Below are positions 1 through 7,794 of a stretch of 64,000 bases of DNA, one piece after another. Under the pieces are notes generated by a model. The model was not told the origin of the DNA. It searched no databases and saw nothing but the letters and a program-made list of their open reading frames with translations. The stretch's first letter is position 1, and each line of letters starts with the position of its first letter. Source of the stretch: Rhodobacteraceae bacterium Alg238-R152 (GTDB lineage: Bacteria; Pseudomonadota; Alphaproteobacteria; Rhodobacterales; Rhodobacteraceae); contig UNRJ01000003.1 of NCBI GenBank assembly GCA_900537125.1, forward strand, positions 124,001 to 188,000, read 5' to 3'. Made by a program: the position numbers and the translations under genes.

Positions 1-417
1 AATCACCTCATCCGGGTTCACGTTCAGCCCGTATTCCTCGGCCAGATGTTTCAGCTCTTTGCGGGCATTGCCCAGCGAGCTGTTCAGCATCGCGCCGTGC
101 TCGGCGCCCAGAATGATGTTCTCCAGCACGGTGAAATTTTCCACCAGTTTGAAGTGCTGAAACACCATGCCAATGCCCGCGCGGATCGCGGCTTGGCTGT
201 CCGGGATCAAGGTCTTCTGCCCCTTGATGAAAATCTCCCCGGCATCAGCTTTGTAAAAGCCATACAAGATCGACATCAGCGTGGATTTGCCCGCGCCGTT
301 TTCGCCGATAATGCCGTGAATGGTGCCCGGTTGCACCGATATCGAAATGTCCTTGTTTGCCTGGACAGGGCCAAAGGCTTTGGAAATACCTTTGAGTTCA
401 ATGGCAGGCGCCGTCAT
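1..417 (-). CDS. BMP-type (nucleoside/simple sugar) ABC transporter ATPase, N-terminal part
   Basis: First 139 residues of an ABC importer ATPase; the rest lies beyond the left edge of the window. Walker A is GENGAGKST (residues 38-46) and the Q-loop sits in GMVFQHFKLV (about 83-92). The rest of the ATPase, including LSGGQ and Walker B, is not visible. The family of RbsA/MglA-like ATPases has two fused cassettes of about 500 residues, so this should be the first cassette. The ATG overlaps the stop of the upstream NTF2-like gene by 4 bp (ATGA), so the two are translationally coupled. The BMP-type substrate-binding gene just upstream points to nucleosides or a related ligand. Inference from context; the substrate is not shown by the sequence. 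Confidence 0.93.
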   Translation of the reverse strand, partial: MTAPAIELKGISKAFGPVQANKDISISVQPGTIHGIIGENGAGKSTLMSILYGFYKADAGEIFIKGQKTLIPDSQAAIRAGIGMVFQHFKLVENFTVLENIILGAEHGAMLNSSLGNARKELKHLAEEYGLNVNPDEVI

Positions 418-770
418 TCAGGCTCTCCCAATCCTGCGAAGCCAACCAGCCGCTTTACGCGTCCTTCGGCATCTGGTTCTATGAAGTACTGTCCTAGCTG
501 CTCTTTTCCATCCGCCATGCGGAACGCCACGGAGGCGCGATACACACCTGCCGTTTCACTCAGGTTGACCAAAGCTGCGGTCGCTCCGGGGGCGTATTGA
601 GTATACATCTCCACATAGCCAACCAGCGCGTCAAAATCTGAGACCGGTGCGTCAGTGCGGGGATCAAGGTAGGAAAAGTCAGGAGAGACAGCCGCACGCA
701 AAGCATCTTTGCGTGTGTTTGCGTCGGTCTCGCCCCATGCGGCGAAAAAGGATTCGATCGCGTGTGACAT
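414..770 (-). CDS. NTF2-like (SnoaL-type) small protein in ABC importer operon
   Basis: 118-residue single-domain protein with the composition and length of the SnoaL/NTF2-like fold: an N-terminal helix with FFAAWGETDANTR, then SPDFSYLDPRTDAP, and a strand-rich C-terminal half. Such proteins form cone-shaped pockets and act as isomerases, hydrolases or binding proteins, so the fold alone gives no reaction. A good ribosome binding site (AGAGGT) precedes the ATG. The gene lies between the BMP substrate-binding gene and the ATPase and shares its stop with the ATPase start, so it may act on or bind the imported compound. No signal peptide is seen, so it should be cytoplasmic. Confidence 0.8.
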   Translation of the reverse strand: MSHAIESFFAAWGETDANTRKDALRAAVSPDFSYLDPRTDAPVSDFDALVGYVEMYTQYAPGATAALVNLSETAGVYRASVAFRMADGKEQLGQYFIEPDAEGRVKRLVGFAGLGEPE

Positions 771-789
771 AAGGGACCTCTTTTAAGTG

Positions 790-820
790 GAAGGGCCGCG
801 CCGGCACGGCACGGCCCTGT
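790..820 (-). terminator. Hairpin after substrate-binding gene (partial terminator or mRNA stabiliser)
   Basis: Inverted repeat AGGGCCG (792-798) / CGGCCCT (812-818) in the 78-nt gap between the substrate-binding gene and the NTF2-like gene, without a clear T-run. Stem-loops at this place in ABC importer operons often raise the ratio of binding protein to transporter subunits. That role is inferred here. Confidence 0.5.
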
Positions 821-848
821 CTCTAGCTCCGGGGCGACCCGGGTGTAA

Positions 849-1838
849 TTATTCCACTGGGCAGGTGTTGTCGCTCATGTAGTCGTGCACAGCCAGTTCG
901 CCGGAAGCGATCTTTTCTTTCGCACCATCAACCGACGCCTTCATGTCTGCGGACACGAGGGAGGCGTTGTGCTCGTCCATGGCGTAGTCGATGCCGCCGT
1001 TGGCCACACCCATCACGTTGAAGCCTGTTTCCAGATCAACGCCAGCTGTCATCGCTTCATAAACCGCGTTGTCCACGCGCTTCATCATGGATGTCAGAAC
1101 TTTGCCAGAGTGCAGGTGGTTCTGGTTGCTGTCCACACCTACAGACAGGATGCCTTCGTCCGCTGCGGTCTGCAGAACACCAACGCCAGTGCCGCCAGCC
1201 GCTGCATATACAACGTCCGCGCCCTGTGCGATCTGCGCTTTGGTCAGCTCAGAGCCTTTTACCGGGTCATTCCATGCGGCAGGGGTGGTGCCGGTCATGT
1301 TCTGGATCACGGTGGCGTCTGGGTTCACAGCTTTCACACCCTGAACGTAGCCACAAGCAAACTTACGGATCAGTGGGATGTCCATGCCGCCGATGAAGCC
1401 CACGGTGCCGGATTTGGAGGCCTGTGCCGCCATCATACCAACCAGGTAGGAGCCTTCGTGCTCGTTGAACACAACGGAGCGTACGTTTGGCGCGTCGACA
1501 ACCATGTCGATGATCGCAAACTTGGTGTCAGGGTAATCTGGTGCCACTTCGCTCAGCACGTTGCCGAAGGCAAAGCCGGTCATCACGATTGGGTTGGCGC
1601 CTGCTTCAGCAAAACGACGCAGAGCCTGCTCACGCTGAGCTTCGGACTGCAGTTCGATTTCGCGGAAGGTGTTGCCGGTTTCTTCGGCCCAACGGGTTGC
1701 GCCACCAAAGGCTGCTTCGTTGAAAGATTTGTCAAACTTGCCGCCGAGGTCAAAGATCAGCGCTGGCTCTGCCAGGGCTGCACCTGCGGAAAGAGCTGCT
1801 GCCGCGGCTGCGCCGAGGAATTTGTGCATGAGGCTCAT
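849..1838 (-). CDS. BMP family ABC transporter substrate-binding protein
   Basis: 329-residue periplasmic binding protein of the BMP (basic membrane protein, PnrA-like) family, which captures purine nucleosides and similar ligands for ABC import. It starts with a Sec signal peptide (hydrophobic AAAAAALSAGAALA, cleavage near residue 23) followed by PALIFDLGGKFDKSFNEAAF, typical of the family's first strand and ligand loop. GSYLVGMMAA and GFIGGMDIPLI are also family-typical. The ATG at 1838 has a GGGAGA ribosome binding site. It is first in the operon with the NTF2-like gene and the ATPase. Ligand identity is inferred from family. Confidence 0.93.
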   Translation of the reverse strand: MSLMHKFLGAAAAAALSAGAALAEPALIFDLGGKFDKSFNEAAFGGATRWAEETGNTFREIELQSEAQREQALRRFAEAGANPIVMTGFAFGNVLSEVAPDYPDTKFAIIDMVVDAPNVRSVVFNEHEGSYLVGMMAAQASKSGTVGFIGGMDIPLIRKFACGYVQGVKAVNPDATVIQNMTGTTPAAWNDPVKGSELTKAQIAQGADVVYAAAGGTGVGVLQTAADEGILSVGVDSNQNHLHSGKVLTSMMKRVDNAVYEAMTAGVDLETGFNVMGVANGGIDYAMDEHNASLVSADMKASVDGAKEKIASGELAVHDYMSDNTCPVE

Positions 1839-1943
1839 AAATGTCTCCCATATATATTGAGCGGGTCGGTCGTTGTTTTGGCGAGCTGCCGTCCCGTCTA
1901 TTGTTTAGATCCCGCCGGATCATCGTGTTACTAAGGCGATTGA

Positions 1944-1974
1944 GACCGTTAGCGTCAACGGTTTTTTGACCGTT
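1944..1974. promoter_or_regulatory. Cluster of GACCGTT repeats upstream of BMP importer operon
   Basis: GACCGTT at 1944-1950, its inverse AACGGT at 1957-1962, and GACCGTT again at 1968-1974. The cluster lies about 110-135 nt upstream of the BMP gene start and just past the end of rimI. The symmetrical arrangement suggests an operator for the importer operon, though a weak rimI terminator is an alternative because the stem AACGGT/ACCGTT encloses a T-run. Confidence 0.4.
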
Positions 1975-2010
1975 TGGGCAAAAATGACCGATCTCGAATC
2001 ACACCTATCG

Positions 2011-2424
2011 CTACCTTAACGCCTTTTTCATAAGGCTGGCAGTGATTTGCTCTCCGTCCGGTCTGCTGTAGTAGCCAGGCCGCTCACCACAGATTTCGTA
2101 GCCCGAGCGGTTATAGAGCGCAAGCGCTGCCACGTTGTCTTGCGCGACCTCCAAAATCGCCCAACACGCTCCGCGTGTTTTTGATTCGGTTTCAAATTGA
2201 TCCAGTAAAACAAGGCCCAAACCTTGGCCCTGATGATCTGGCAACACTGCGATGGTCAACAGCTCAGCTTCATCTGCGATCACCCGCCCCAAAGCGAACC
2301 CTACGTCACCTTCTATGGCAAAGGTCAAAGGAGAGGCCAACATGTCTGAAATTTCAGCAGGGCCCCAAGCGCGGCTGTGGGGGAAAGCGGCTGCATAGAT
2401 CGACGCCATCGCCTCCGGCGTCAT
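2011..2424 (-). CDS. rimI: Ribosomal-protein-alanine N-acetyltransferase (RimI-like GNAT)
   Basis: 137-residue GNAT acetyltransferase. The acetyl-CoA binding loop is in VLPDHQGQGLG, followed by the family's helix and the C-terminal ALYNRSGYEICGERPGYY, which is very typical of RimI (acetylates ribosomal protein bS18 in Escherichia coli). The ATG overlaps the tsaB stop by 4 bp. The tsaB-rimI pair is a widespread bacterial arrangement and supports the name. The protein could also acetylate other N-termini. Confidence 0.88.
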   Translation of the reverse strand: MTPEAMASIYAAAFPHSRAWGPAEISDMLASPLTFAIEGDVGFALGRVIADEAELLTIAVLPDHQGQGLGLVLLDQFETESKTRGACWAILEVAQDNVAALALYNRSGYEICGERPGYYSRPDGEQITASLMKKALR

Positions 2425-3011
2425 GGCAGGATCACCGGTGCCGGATCTTTAGGCGGTGCCGCGTCTGCTGGCTTGATGTAGAGCGGGGCAGGGCGCGCCG
2501 GGCTGTCCTGATACCGTTGCGCCGCTAGCCGTGCGATCTGTTCCACAAGACTGCCAGCTTTTGGCGTCAACAGTGGCACATCCTGCATGATATCAATGAG
2601 CTCGTCTTCGGTTGCCAAATAGGGAGCACCTCCCCTAGGTGACAAATAGCCTTGTCCGCGAGGCCCTGGCACCACTGCTACGCCAATGCGGGAGCTCCCC
2701 GCTTCAATCGCATCAAAGCTGTTCACGCCAACGGCCGGAATGCTCAGCCCAAGCACCAGCCCACGCGCCGCAGAGACAGAAATCCGAATGCCGGTAAAGT
2801 TGCCGGGCCCAACGCCCACGCCTATCGCATCCAGGTCGGCAAAGGTTTTGCCGCCTTCGGCCAGAACCTCTTCCAGAAGTGGCATCAGCCGTTCGGCCTG
2901 TCCGCGCTTCATCTCTTCGACCTTGCTTGCGATGATCTTATCTCCGCACAGCAAAGCGGCCGCGACATGCGCGGCCGATGTATCAAAACTCAGAACCAAA
3001 GGTGTGGTCAT
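2421..3011 (-). CDS. tsaB: tRNA threonylcarbamoyladenosine biosynthesis protein TsaB
   Basis: 196-residue ASKHA-fold protein, partner of TsaD in making N6-threonylcarbamoyladenosine at position 37 of ANN-decoding tRNAs. It begins LVLSFDTSAAHVAAALL and carries the hallmark GVGPGNFTGIR at about residues 65-75. The C-terminus APLYIKPADAA is also family-typical. It lacks the metal-binding residues of TsaD, as expected for TsaB, so the catalytic partner must be encoded elsewhere. It lies between the NifU-like gene (9 nt upstream) and rimI (4-bp overlap), in one leftward operon. Confidence 0.95.
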   Translation of the reverse strand: MTTPLVLSFDTSAAHVAAALLCGDKIIASKVEEMKRGQAERLMPLLEEVLAEGGKTFADLDAIGVGVGPGNFTGIRISVSAARGLVLGLSIPAVGVNSFDAIEAGSSRIGVAVVPGPRGQGYLSPRGGAPYLATEDELIDIMQDVPLLTPKAGSLVEQIARLAAQRYQDSPARPAPLYIKPADAAPPKDPAPVILP

Positions 3012-3020
3012 ACTGTTGGC

Positions 3021-3584
3021 TTACACCGCTACAGGGCGCACTTCGGTCACTTCTGGGATGTAGTGACGCAGCAGGTTCTCAATGCCCATTTTCAGGGTCA
3101 ACGTGGACGACGGGCAACCCGCGCAGGCGCCTTGCATGTGCAGGTAGACAACGCCGCGATCAAATCCGTGGAAGGTGATGTCGCCACCATCCTGTGCCAC
3201 AGCCGGTCGTACGCGGGTGTCCAGAAGCTCTTTGATCTGGCCAACAATCTCACCGTCTTCACCGGTGTGCTCTGCGTGGCCCGAAGGCGCCGCTGCATCG
3301 CCTGCCAGAACCGGTTGACCGGACTGAAAATGCTCCATGATCGCGCCAAGAATGGAGGGTTTGATGTGATCCCACTCAATGCCGTCGGCTTTGGTCACCG
3401 TGACAAAGTCATTGCCAAAGAACACACCAGCCACACCGTTCACCGCAAAAATGCGCGTCGCCAAAGGAGAGGCTGATGCGCCGTCCGCTGTTGGGAAATC
3501 GGCGGTGCCCATTTCCAACACGGTCTGGCCGGGCAGAAATTTCAATGTGGCGGGGTTTGGTGTGGATTCTGTTTGAATGAACAT
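3021..3584 (-). CDS. NifU family Fe-S cluster carrier (Nfu type)
   Basis: 187-residue Nfu-type protein that carries and delivers Fe-S clusters to apo-proteins. An N-terminal Nfu_N domain (MFIQTESTPNPATLKFLPG at the start; VFFGNDFVTVTK in the middle) is followed by the NifU C-terminal domain with the cluster-binding CXXC in GACAGCPSSTLTLK. The start at 3584 is chosen because MFIQTE is the standard N-terminus and has GGAAAGG upstream; a longer frame to 3638 would run through the promoter region. A near-perfect Irr/ICE palindrome lies 57-73 nt upstream, which fits iron control. Next to tsaB and the stress protein. Confidence 0.94.
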   Translation of the reverse strand: MFIQTESTPNPATLKFLPGQTVLEMGTADFPTADGASASPLATRIFAVNGVAGVFFGNDFVTVTKADGIEWDHIKPSILGAIMEHFQSGQPVLAGDAAAPSGHAEHTGEDGEIVGQIKELLDTRVRPAVAQDGGDITFHGFDRGVVYLHMQGACAGCPSSTLTLKMGIENLLRHYIPEVTEVRPVAV

Positions 3585-3640
3585 TGGCAGACCTTTCCTA
3601 TCGGGAATTGATATGCGCCTGCGATGGGCATTAGTCAAGG

Positions 3641-3657
3641 TTTAGATTCATTCTAAA
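3641..3657. promoter_or_regulatory. Irr/ICE-like palindrome upstream of nifU-like gene
   Basis: TTTAGATTCATTCTAAA. It matches the iron-control element TTTAGAA-N3-TTCTAAA known for alphaproteobacterial Irr at 13 of 14 defined positions. Flanking G and C extend the arms to GTTTAGA / TCTAAAC. It lies between the stress-protein stop and the NifU start. Irr is known to act on Fe-S and haem genes in alphaproteobacteria; binding here is inferred. Confidence 0.65.
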
Positions 3658-3678
3658 CTGTGGTTTGAATGAGGTGGC

Positions 3679-4134
3679 CTACGTCACAGCTTCGAGCTGT
3701 TCTTTGGTCAAGTCGCCGGGAACCACTGTGATTGGAACCGGCAAGCTGCCAGAGCCGCGCGACAGCTGCGAGACCAATGGCCCCGGACCTTTGCGGTCAT
3801 TGCCCGCACCAAGTACCAGAACCCCAATTTCCGCGTCTTCTTTGATCTCCGAGAGGATTTCATTGACCGCTTCGCCTTCGCGGATCTTGAGCTCAGGATC
3901 GACGCCCTGACGGTCCCGCATCCACTTGGCAAACACCTCATAATGCACCTCGATCCGCTCCCGCGTTTCTTCACGCATCAGGTCACTGACACCAATCCAA
4001 TGGTTGAACTCTTCCGGCGGAATGATCGACAGGATTTTCACGCCGCCACCGGTACGAGCGGCCCGCATCGCTGCAAACCGCATCGCATTCAGACATTCCC
4101 GGCTGTCATCCAGCACGACGAGAAACTTGCGCAT
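3679..4134 (-). CDS. Universal stress protein (UspA family)
   Basis: 151-residue single Usp domain, an alpha/beta fold that in many members binds ATP and forms dimers. It starts RKFLVVLDDSRECLNAMRFA, with the usual strand-Asp-loop. The C-terminal segment VLVLGAGNDRKGPGPLVSQL contains a glycine-rich loop resembling the G-2X-G-9X-G(S/T) nucleotide motif, so ATP binding is possible. First gene of the leftward cluster with the NifU-like gene, tsaB and rimI. Target process unknown. Confidence 0.9.
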   Translation of the reverse strand: MRKFLVVLDDSRECLNAMRFAAMRAARTGGGVKILSIIPPEEFNHWIGVSDLMREETRERIEVHYEVFAKWMRDRQGVDPELKIREGEAVNEILSEIKEDAEIGVLVLGAGNDRKGPGPLVSQLSRGSGSLPVPITVVPGDLTKEQLEAVT

Positions 4135-4200
4135 ACTGTCACTCCCTTTCCGGGATCATGCCGCTAAGCGCTTTGGCGCGCAATGTTTCTTTCTGCCGCG

Positions 4201-5064
4201 TCACGCGGTGGTCGCGGCCCAGTCCCAATACATCTCGCGCACGCGGCGCGTGATAGATCCAATCTGATACTGTTGGTCTTCAAAGGCTTTTACCGGTGTG
4301 ACCTTGCTCATATTGCCAGAGAGGAAGATTTCATCTGCTTCTGCAAAGTCGCCATAGCCCAGAATGGTTTCATGCACGGTCACGCCATCTGCGCGCAGGT
4401 TTTCGATGTGACGCGCGCGGGTGATGCCCGCCAGGAAGGTGCCATTTGGAATGGGGGTGAACACCTCGCCGTCGCGGACCATAAACACGTTGGAGGTGGC
4501 AGTTTCGGCCACATTGCCCATCGCATCACAGGTCAGCGTGTTGTTGAACCCTTTCAGACGAGCTTCTCGCAACATCCGTGCGTTGTTGGGATAGAGGCAG
4601 CCGGCCTTGGCGTTCACCACCGCGCTTTCCAGAACCGGACGGCGGAATTGCGTTTTGCAGAGGGACACTGCCGCATCCGGTGCCGCCATCGGGATTTCCT
4701 CAAGACACACGGCAAACCCTGTGGTCTCCGCACTTGGCACAATCGCCGTCGCGTCGCCGTCCAGCCCCCAATACATTGGGCGAATATACACAGCCGCGCC
4801 CGGTGCGTAGGCTGTTAAGCCTTCCTGCACGATGGCCACCATGTCCTCGTTGGACACGGTTGGGGTCAGCATCAGCGCTTCAGCGGAGCGGTTGGTGCGC
4901 GCGCAGTGTTCGTCCAAATCCGGTGTCAAACCGTTCACCAGTCGCGCCCCGTCAAATACAGTGGAGCCCAGCCATGCGCCGTGATCCGCGGCACGGATGA
5001 TGGACAAATCGCCGTCATGCCAAGTGCCGTTGTAATAGGTGCGGATGTTTGTGCCGGTCGCCAT
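4201..5064 (-). CDS. ilvE: Branched-chain amino acid aminotransferase
   Basis: 287-residue fold-type IV PLP aminotransferase that interconverts branched-chain amino acids and their 2-oxo acids. The PLP lysine is in VNAKAGCLYPNNARMLREA. The cofactor-phosphate region is MGNVAETATSNVF and the distal loop FLAGITRARHIE. The ATG at 5064 has AAGGACC at the correct distance. Monocistronic-looking: 66 nt to the stress protein on the same strand. D-amino acid transaminase and aminodeoxychorismate lyase are related; the length and TATSNVF motif favour branched-chain specificity. Confidence 0.88.
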   Translation of the reverse strand: MATGTNIRTYYNGTWHDGDLSIIRAADHGAWLGSTVFDGARLVNGLTPDLDEHCARTNRSAEALMLTPTVSNEDMVAIVQEGLTAYAPGAAVYIRPMYWGLDGDATAIVPSAETTGFAVCLEEIPMAAPDAAVSLCKTQFRRPVLESAVVNAKAGCLYPNNARMLREARLKGFNNTLTCDAMGNVAETATSNVFMVRDGEVFTPIPNGTFLAGITRARHIENLRADGVTVHETILGYGDFAEADEIFLSGNMSKVTPVKAFEDQQYQIGSITRRVREMYWDWAATTA

Positions 5065-5164
5065 GACGCAGGTCCTTTTGCTGATTTGAACGCGAGACTA
5101 GGCCGCGCTTGCCGCGACGTCCAGTGGGGGAATGAGGCATTGAACGCGACGTCTTGCCGTCAAC

Positions 5165-5194
5165 AAAAAAGGCCGCGGGAAAGTCCCACGGCCT
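5165..5194 (-). terminator. Rho-independent terminator of DUF2125 gene
   Basis: On the minus strand, a 10-bp stem (GGCCGTGGGA / TCCCGCGGCC, one wobble) with a 3-nt loop followed by TTTTTT. It lies 25 nt past the DUF2125 stop. Confidence 0.85.
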
Positions 5195-5218
5195 TGATGG
5201 TTTTAAATGGCGAAGCGC

Positions 5219-6727
5219 TTACTTCAAGCGCTGCCCGTTGGCCAGAACCTGACCTTTGTCGTTCACTTCGATCTTGGACACCAGCGTGTCATCGCCTTCA
5301 CCTGGCTGGGTAAACATGCCCATCATCATGCGTGCACCCATGGCCTGTTCTTCCGGCAGCAGACCCATGGAGATCAGCTTGTCCATCAGGCCGTTGATGC
5401 CCGCAATTTTGACGTCCAGGCTGCCTTCAGGACGCGGGAAGCCGTCAAAGCTTTCCATGTCGGTGTTGTCAAAGGTGAAGCTGCCAGCCCCTTCCACCGC
5501 GGCGCCGGCGAGGTTCAGCTGGATGTTGTTGATGTTCAGGGCGTTCAGCTCACCCGGGATTTCCGGGCTGTTGTCATCCAATGTCAGGATGTCAATTGCC
5601 ACAGTTGCCAAACCACTCACGTCCACCAGCAAGTTGGCAGGGTCACGCGGCAGTACTTGGCCGGGATCAAACATGCCCCACAGCATTTCAGACACACTCA
5701 GGTCCAGCATTTTAACGGTCAGGCCAAACTCCTGCTGTTCGTCAGAAGCGGCCAAAGGCACAGCAAAGCCATAGCCCATTTCGCCAAAGCTGACGTCAAT
5801 TGGCAGCGGGAACTCAGGGCTGGCCACATTCATCGCGACATTGGTGACGGTGCCGTCGTAGGCCATGCCCTCGCTGTCCATATCAACCCCAACAACGGCC
5901 GGGCCGCTGGTGTAGGCTAGGGAGCCTGGAGTGCCGTCTTCCATGAAGTTCATATTCATGGTGGAGGATTGCAGCGCATAGCTGCCTTCAATGGCAAAGC
6001 CGTCCGCAAAGAATGCGGCAACATCTTCGCCATAGTCACCCGTTGGCATGCTGGCGGTGCCGTCCACTTCCAGGCCTGCGCCAGTCACGGACACGTCAAA
6101 ATTCTCGCCGGAGTCCGGGTCCACTCCTTTGGCAATCAAAGACACATTGCCAATGCTGCCTTTTTGTACGCTGCTGATCACATCGCCAAACGTGGTCTGC
6201 GAACGGCCGGCGAGGTCCGCAAATGTCAGGGCAATGTCCATGTCTGGCACGGTTTCACCGTCCACAACAATGCTGTCCACAATCAGATCCAGCTTGCTCG
6301 CGGCATAGTCATAAACCATGGCTTCCGCAGTGCCAGACACGATGTTTTCCATGTCGGAGGATGTCATGGTCAGGGCAATTTCAACCGTCTCTGTGTCGTC
6401 CAGAAGTTTCACGAGGATCGGTGCATTTTCAGGGACAGCCACGCGCACGGTACCATCGCCAACATTCTCAAATGCCAGGGTGCCCAGGTCGACTGACACA
6501 GTGGCGTCTTCTTCCGGAATGTCCATCGACATCGCCAGCCCGTTCACGGTCAGAACATCGCCCTCGGTGCTTTCGGTGGCCGAAATCTCGTAGCCAAAAC
6601 CGGTCATCGAGTCGCGCCAATTGCTCCAAACCTCATCTGCGGTGACGTCTGCCCAAGCGGCCTGGGCGCAAAAAACCGTGGCCAAAGCCGTGGTTGTGAA
6701 AATGCGGGGTGCTGAAATCTGTGTCAA
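5219..6727 (-). CDS. DUF2125 domain-containing exported protein
   Basis: 502-residue protein with a Sec signal peptide (hydrophobic TTTALATVFCAQAAWA, mature end near DVTADEVWSNWRDSM). The rest is a long, strand-rich, acidic, repetitive beta protein with many Asp/Ser/Thr/Val stretches, as in the alphaproteobacterial DUF2125 family of predicted periplasmic or outer-membrane-associated proteins. Function is unknown. The reading starts at TTG 6727, with AAGG about 8 nt upstream; no ATG precedes the signal peptide in frame. It is followed by its own terminator, so it seems to be transcribed alone. Confidence 0.85.
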   Translation of the reverse strand: MTQISAPRIFTTTALATVFCAQAAWADVTADEVWSNWRDSMTGFGYEISATESTEGDVLTVNGLAMSMDIPEEDATVSVDLGTLAFENVGDGTVRVAVPENAPILVKLLDDTETVEIALTMTSSDMENIVSGTAEAMVYDYAASKLDLIVDSIVVDGETVPDMDIALTFADLAGRSQTTFGDVISSVQKGSIGNVSLIAKGVDPDSGENFDVSVTGAGLEVDGTASMPTGDYGEDVAAFFADGFAIEGSYALQSSTMNMNFMEDGTPGSLAYTSGPAVVGVDMDSEGMAYDGTVTNVAMNVASPEFPLPIDVSFGEMGYGFAVPLAASDEQQEFGLTVKMLDLSVSEMLWGMFDPGQVLPRDPANLLVDVSGLATVAIDILTLDDNSPEIPGELNALNINNIQLNLAGAAVEGAGSFTFDNTDMESFDGFPRPEGSLDVKIAGINGLMDKLISMGLLPEEQAMGARMMMGMFTQPGEGDDTLVSKIEVNDKGQVLANGQRLK

Positions 6728-7027
6728 CTTATCTACCTTTTCAAAGCCTTCCCCTTAAGATTGGGTCTTCGATGAGGCAGGGTCAAGGGCCAAACAGATG
6801 GGTTTTTCTCTTCTAGGTAGACGCAGGCGGGCGTGGCGTCTACTTCAAGGGACATCATGCGGCACGAGAGGGTAATTTGGGTGGATTTGTTGGGAAATCG
6901 AGGCTGCTGACCAAAGCGCGACAAAGATATGGCCAAGTCCCTGCGCGAGAATATGCCGATATACGTGTTTGGCTGTGGGACATCACGGACTGTATGACAT
7001 GAGAAATCACCCAATAGGGGGGCTGAT
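6728..7027. other. 300-nt intergenic region between divergent genes
   Basis: Contains no convincing gene; the minus-strand open frame here is an extension of the antisense of the hydratase gene. It should carry divergent promoters. An inverted repeat TAGACGC (6818-6824) / GCGTCTA (6836-6842) with an 11-nt spacer stands out. A run of G (7016-7021) before the hydratase ATG may serve as its ribosome binding site. Confidence 0.5.
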
Positions 7028-7639
7028 ATGATTGAGCTGAGCAAAGAAGACAGTGGCCTTTGGGTGGTGACGATCAACCGCCCGGAGAAAGCCAACTCTC
7101 TCACCAAAGCCATGCTGACGGATCTGGCTGAGATTGCCGAAGCCGCGCAGGACGCCCGTGCGCTGGTTTTGACGGGCGCAGGCAAAGTCTTTTCTGCTGG
7201 GGCTGATCTGGACGAAGCCCGTACTGGCCTGGCCACAAGCCCACTTTGGGAGCGGCTGTCCAGTGCGATCGCAGCTTTGCCAGGCCTGACCATCGCGGCC
7301 TTAAACGGTACTCTGGCGGGCGGTGCAAATGGCATGGCCCTGGCCTGTGACATCCGCATTGCTGCGCCTCATGCCAAATTTTTCTATCCGGTGATGAAAC
7401 TTGGCTTCCTCCCACAGCCCTCAGACCCAGTCCGCCTTGCGGCTCTGATCGGACCGGCGCGGGCCAAGCTTATCCTGATGGGGGGGCAAAAAATTACGTG
7501 TGAGGAGGCGCTCACATACGGTTTGATTGAACGCATTGTGCCTGCTGAAGATGTGCTCACGACCGCGCGGGACATTGCTGTGGACACGCTTGCCGCGAAA
7601 CCGGAAATTGCAATCGGTATCAAGCAGATGTGCGTGTGA
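7028..7639 (+). CDS. Short enoyl-CoA hydratase/isomerase family protein
   Basis: 203-residue crotonase-fold protein; typical members have 255-265 residues. The substrate-CoA loop FSAGADLDEA and the oxyanion-hole segment ALNGTLAGGANGMALACD are intact. The Glu pair used by canonical hydratases is not obvious: the second position lies in FFYPVMKLGFLPQPSD, where the usual FxxPExxxGxxP Glu is replaced by Val. The C-terminal trimerisation and CoA-binding helices are short or missing. It may therefore have an isomerase, hydrolase or degenerate activity rather than act in beta-oxidation. It stands alone between divergent DUF2125 and the D-lactate dehydrogenase. Confidence 0.82.
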   Translation: MIELSKEDSGLWVVTINRPEKANSLTKAMLTDLAEIAEAAQDARALVLTGAGKVFSAGADLDEARTGLATSPLWERLSSAIAALPGLTIAALNGTLAGGANGMALACDIRIAAPHAKFFYPVMKLGFLPQPSDPVRLAALIGPARAKLILMGGQKITCEEALTYGLIERIVPAEDVLTTARDIAVDTLAAKPEIAIGIKQMCV

Positions 7640-7664
7640 TACCCAGAACCCCTGATATAACTTT

Positions 7665-7685
7665 TTGGTCACGTTTCTGGACCAA
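7665..7685. repeat. Inverted repeat before D-lactate dehydrogenase
   Basis: TTGGTC (7665-7670) / GACCAA (7680-7685), separated by 9 nt. Could end the hydratase transcript (weak stem, no T-run after it) or serve as an operator for dld. GntR-type lactate regulators bind TTGGT-N-ACCAA-like sites, but with a much shorter spacer than here. Confidence 0.35.
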
Positions 7686-7794
7686 TTGATGCGGAAACTT
7701 GACCCTAAGGCAGTGCCACAGCAAAACACGCATGCCGATGAGGCAGGATTGTCCCACTCATCATCGGATCAATAGTTAACGGTGTGAGGGTTTT

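Noticed and set aside
6733..7359. 208-codon minus-strand gene upstream of DUF2125
   Set aside because: More than half is antisense to the hydratase, low-complexity Ser/Arg/Ala, no family features.
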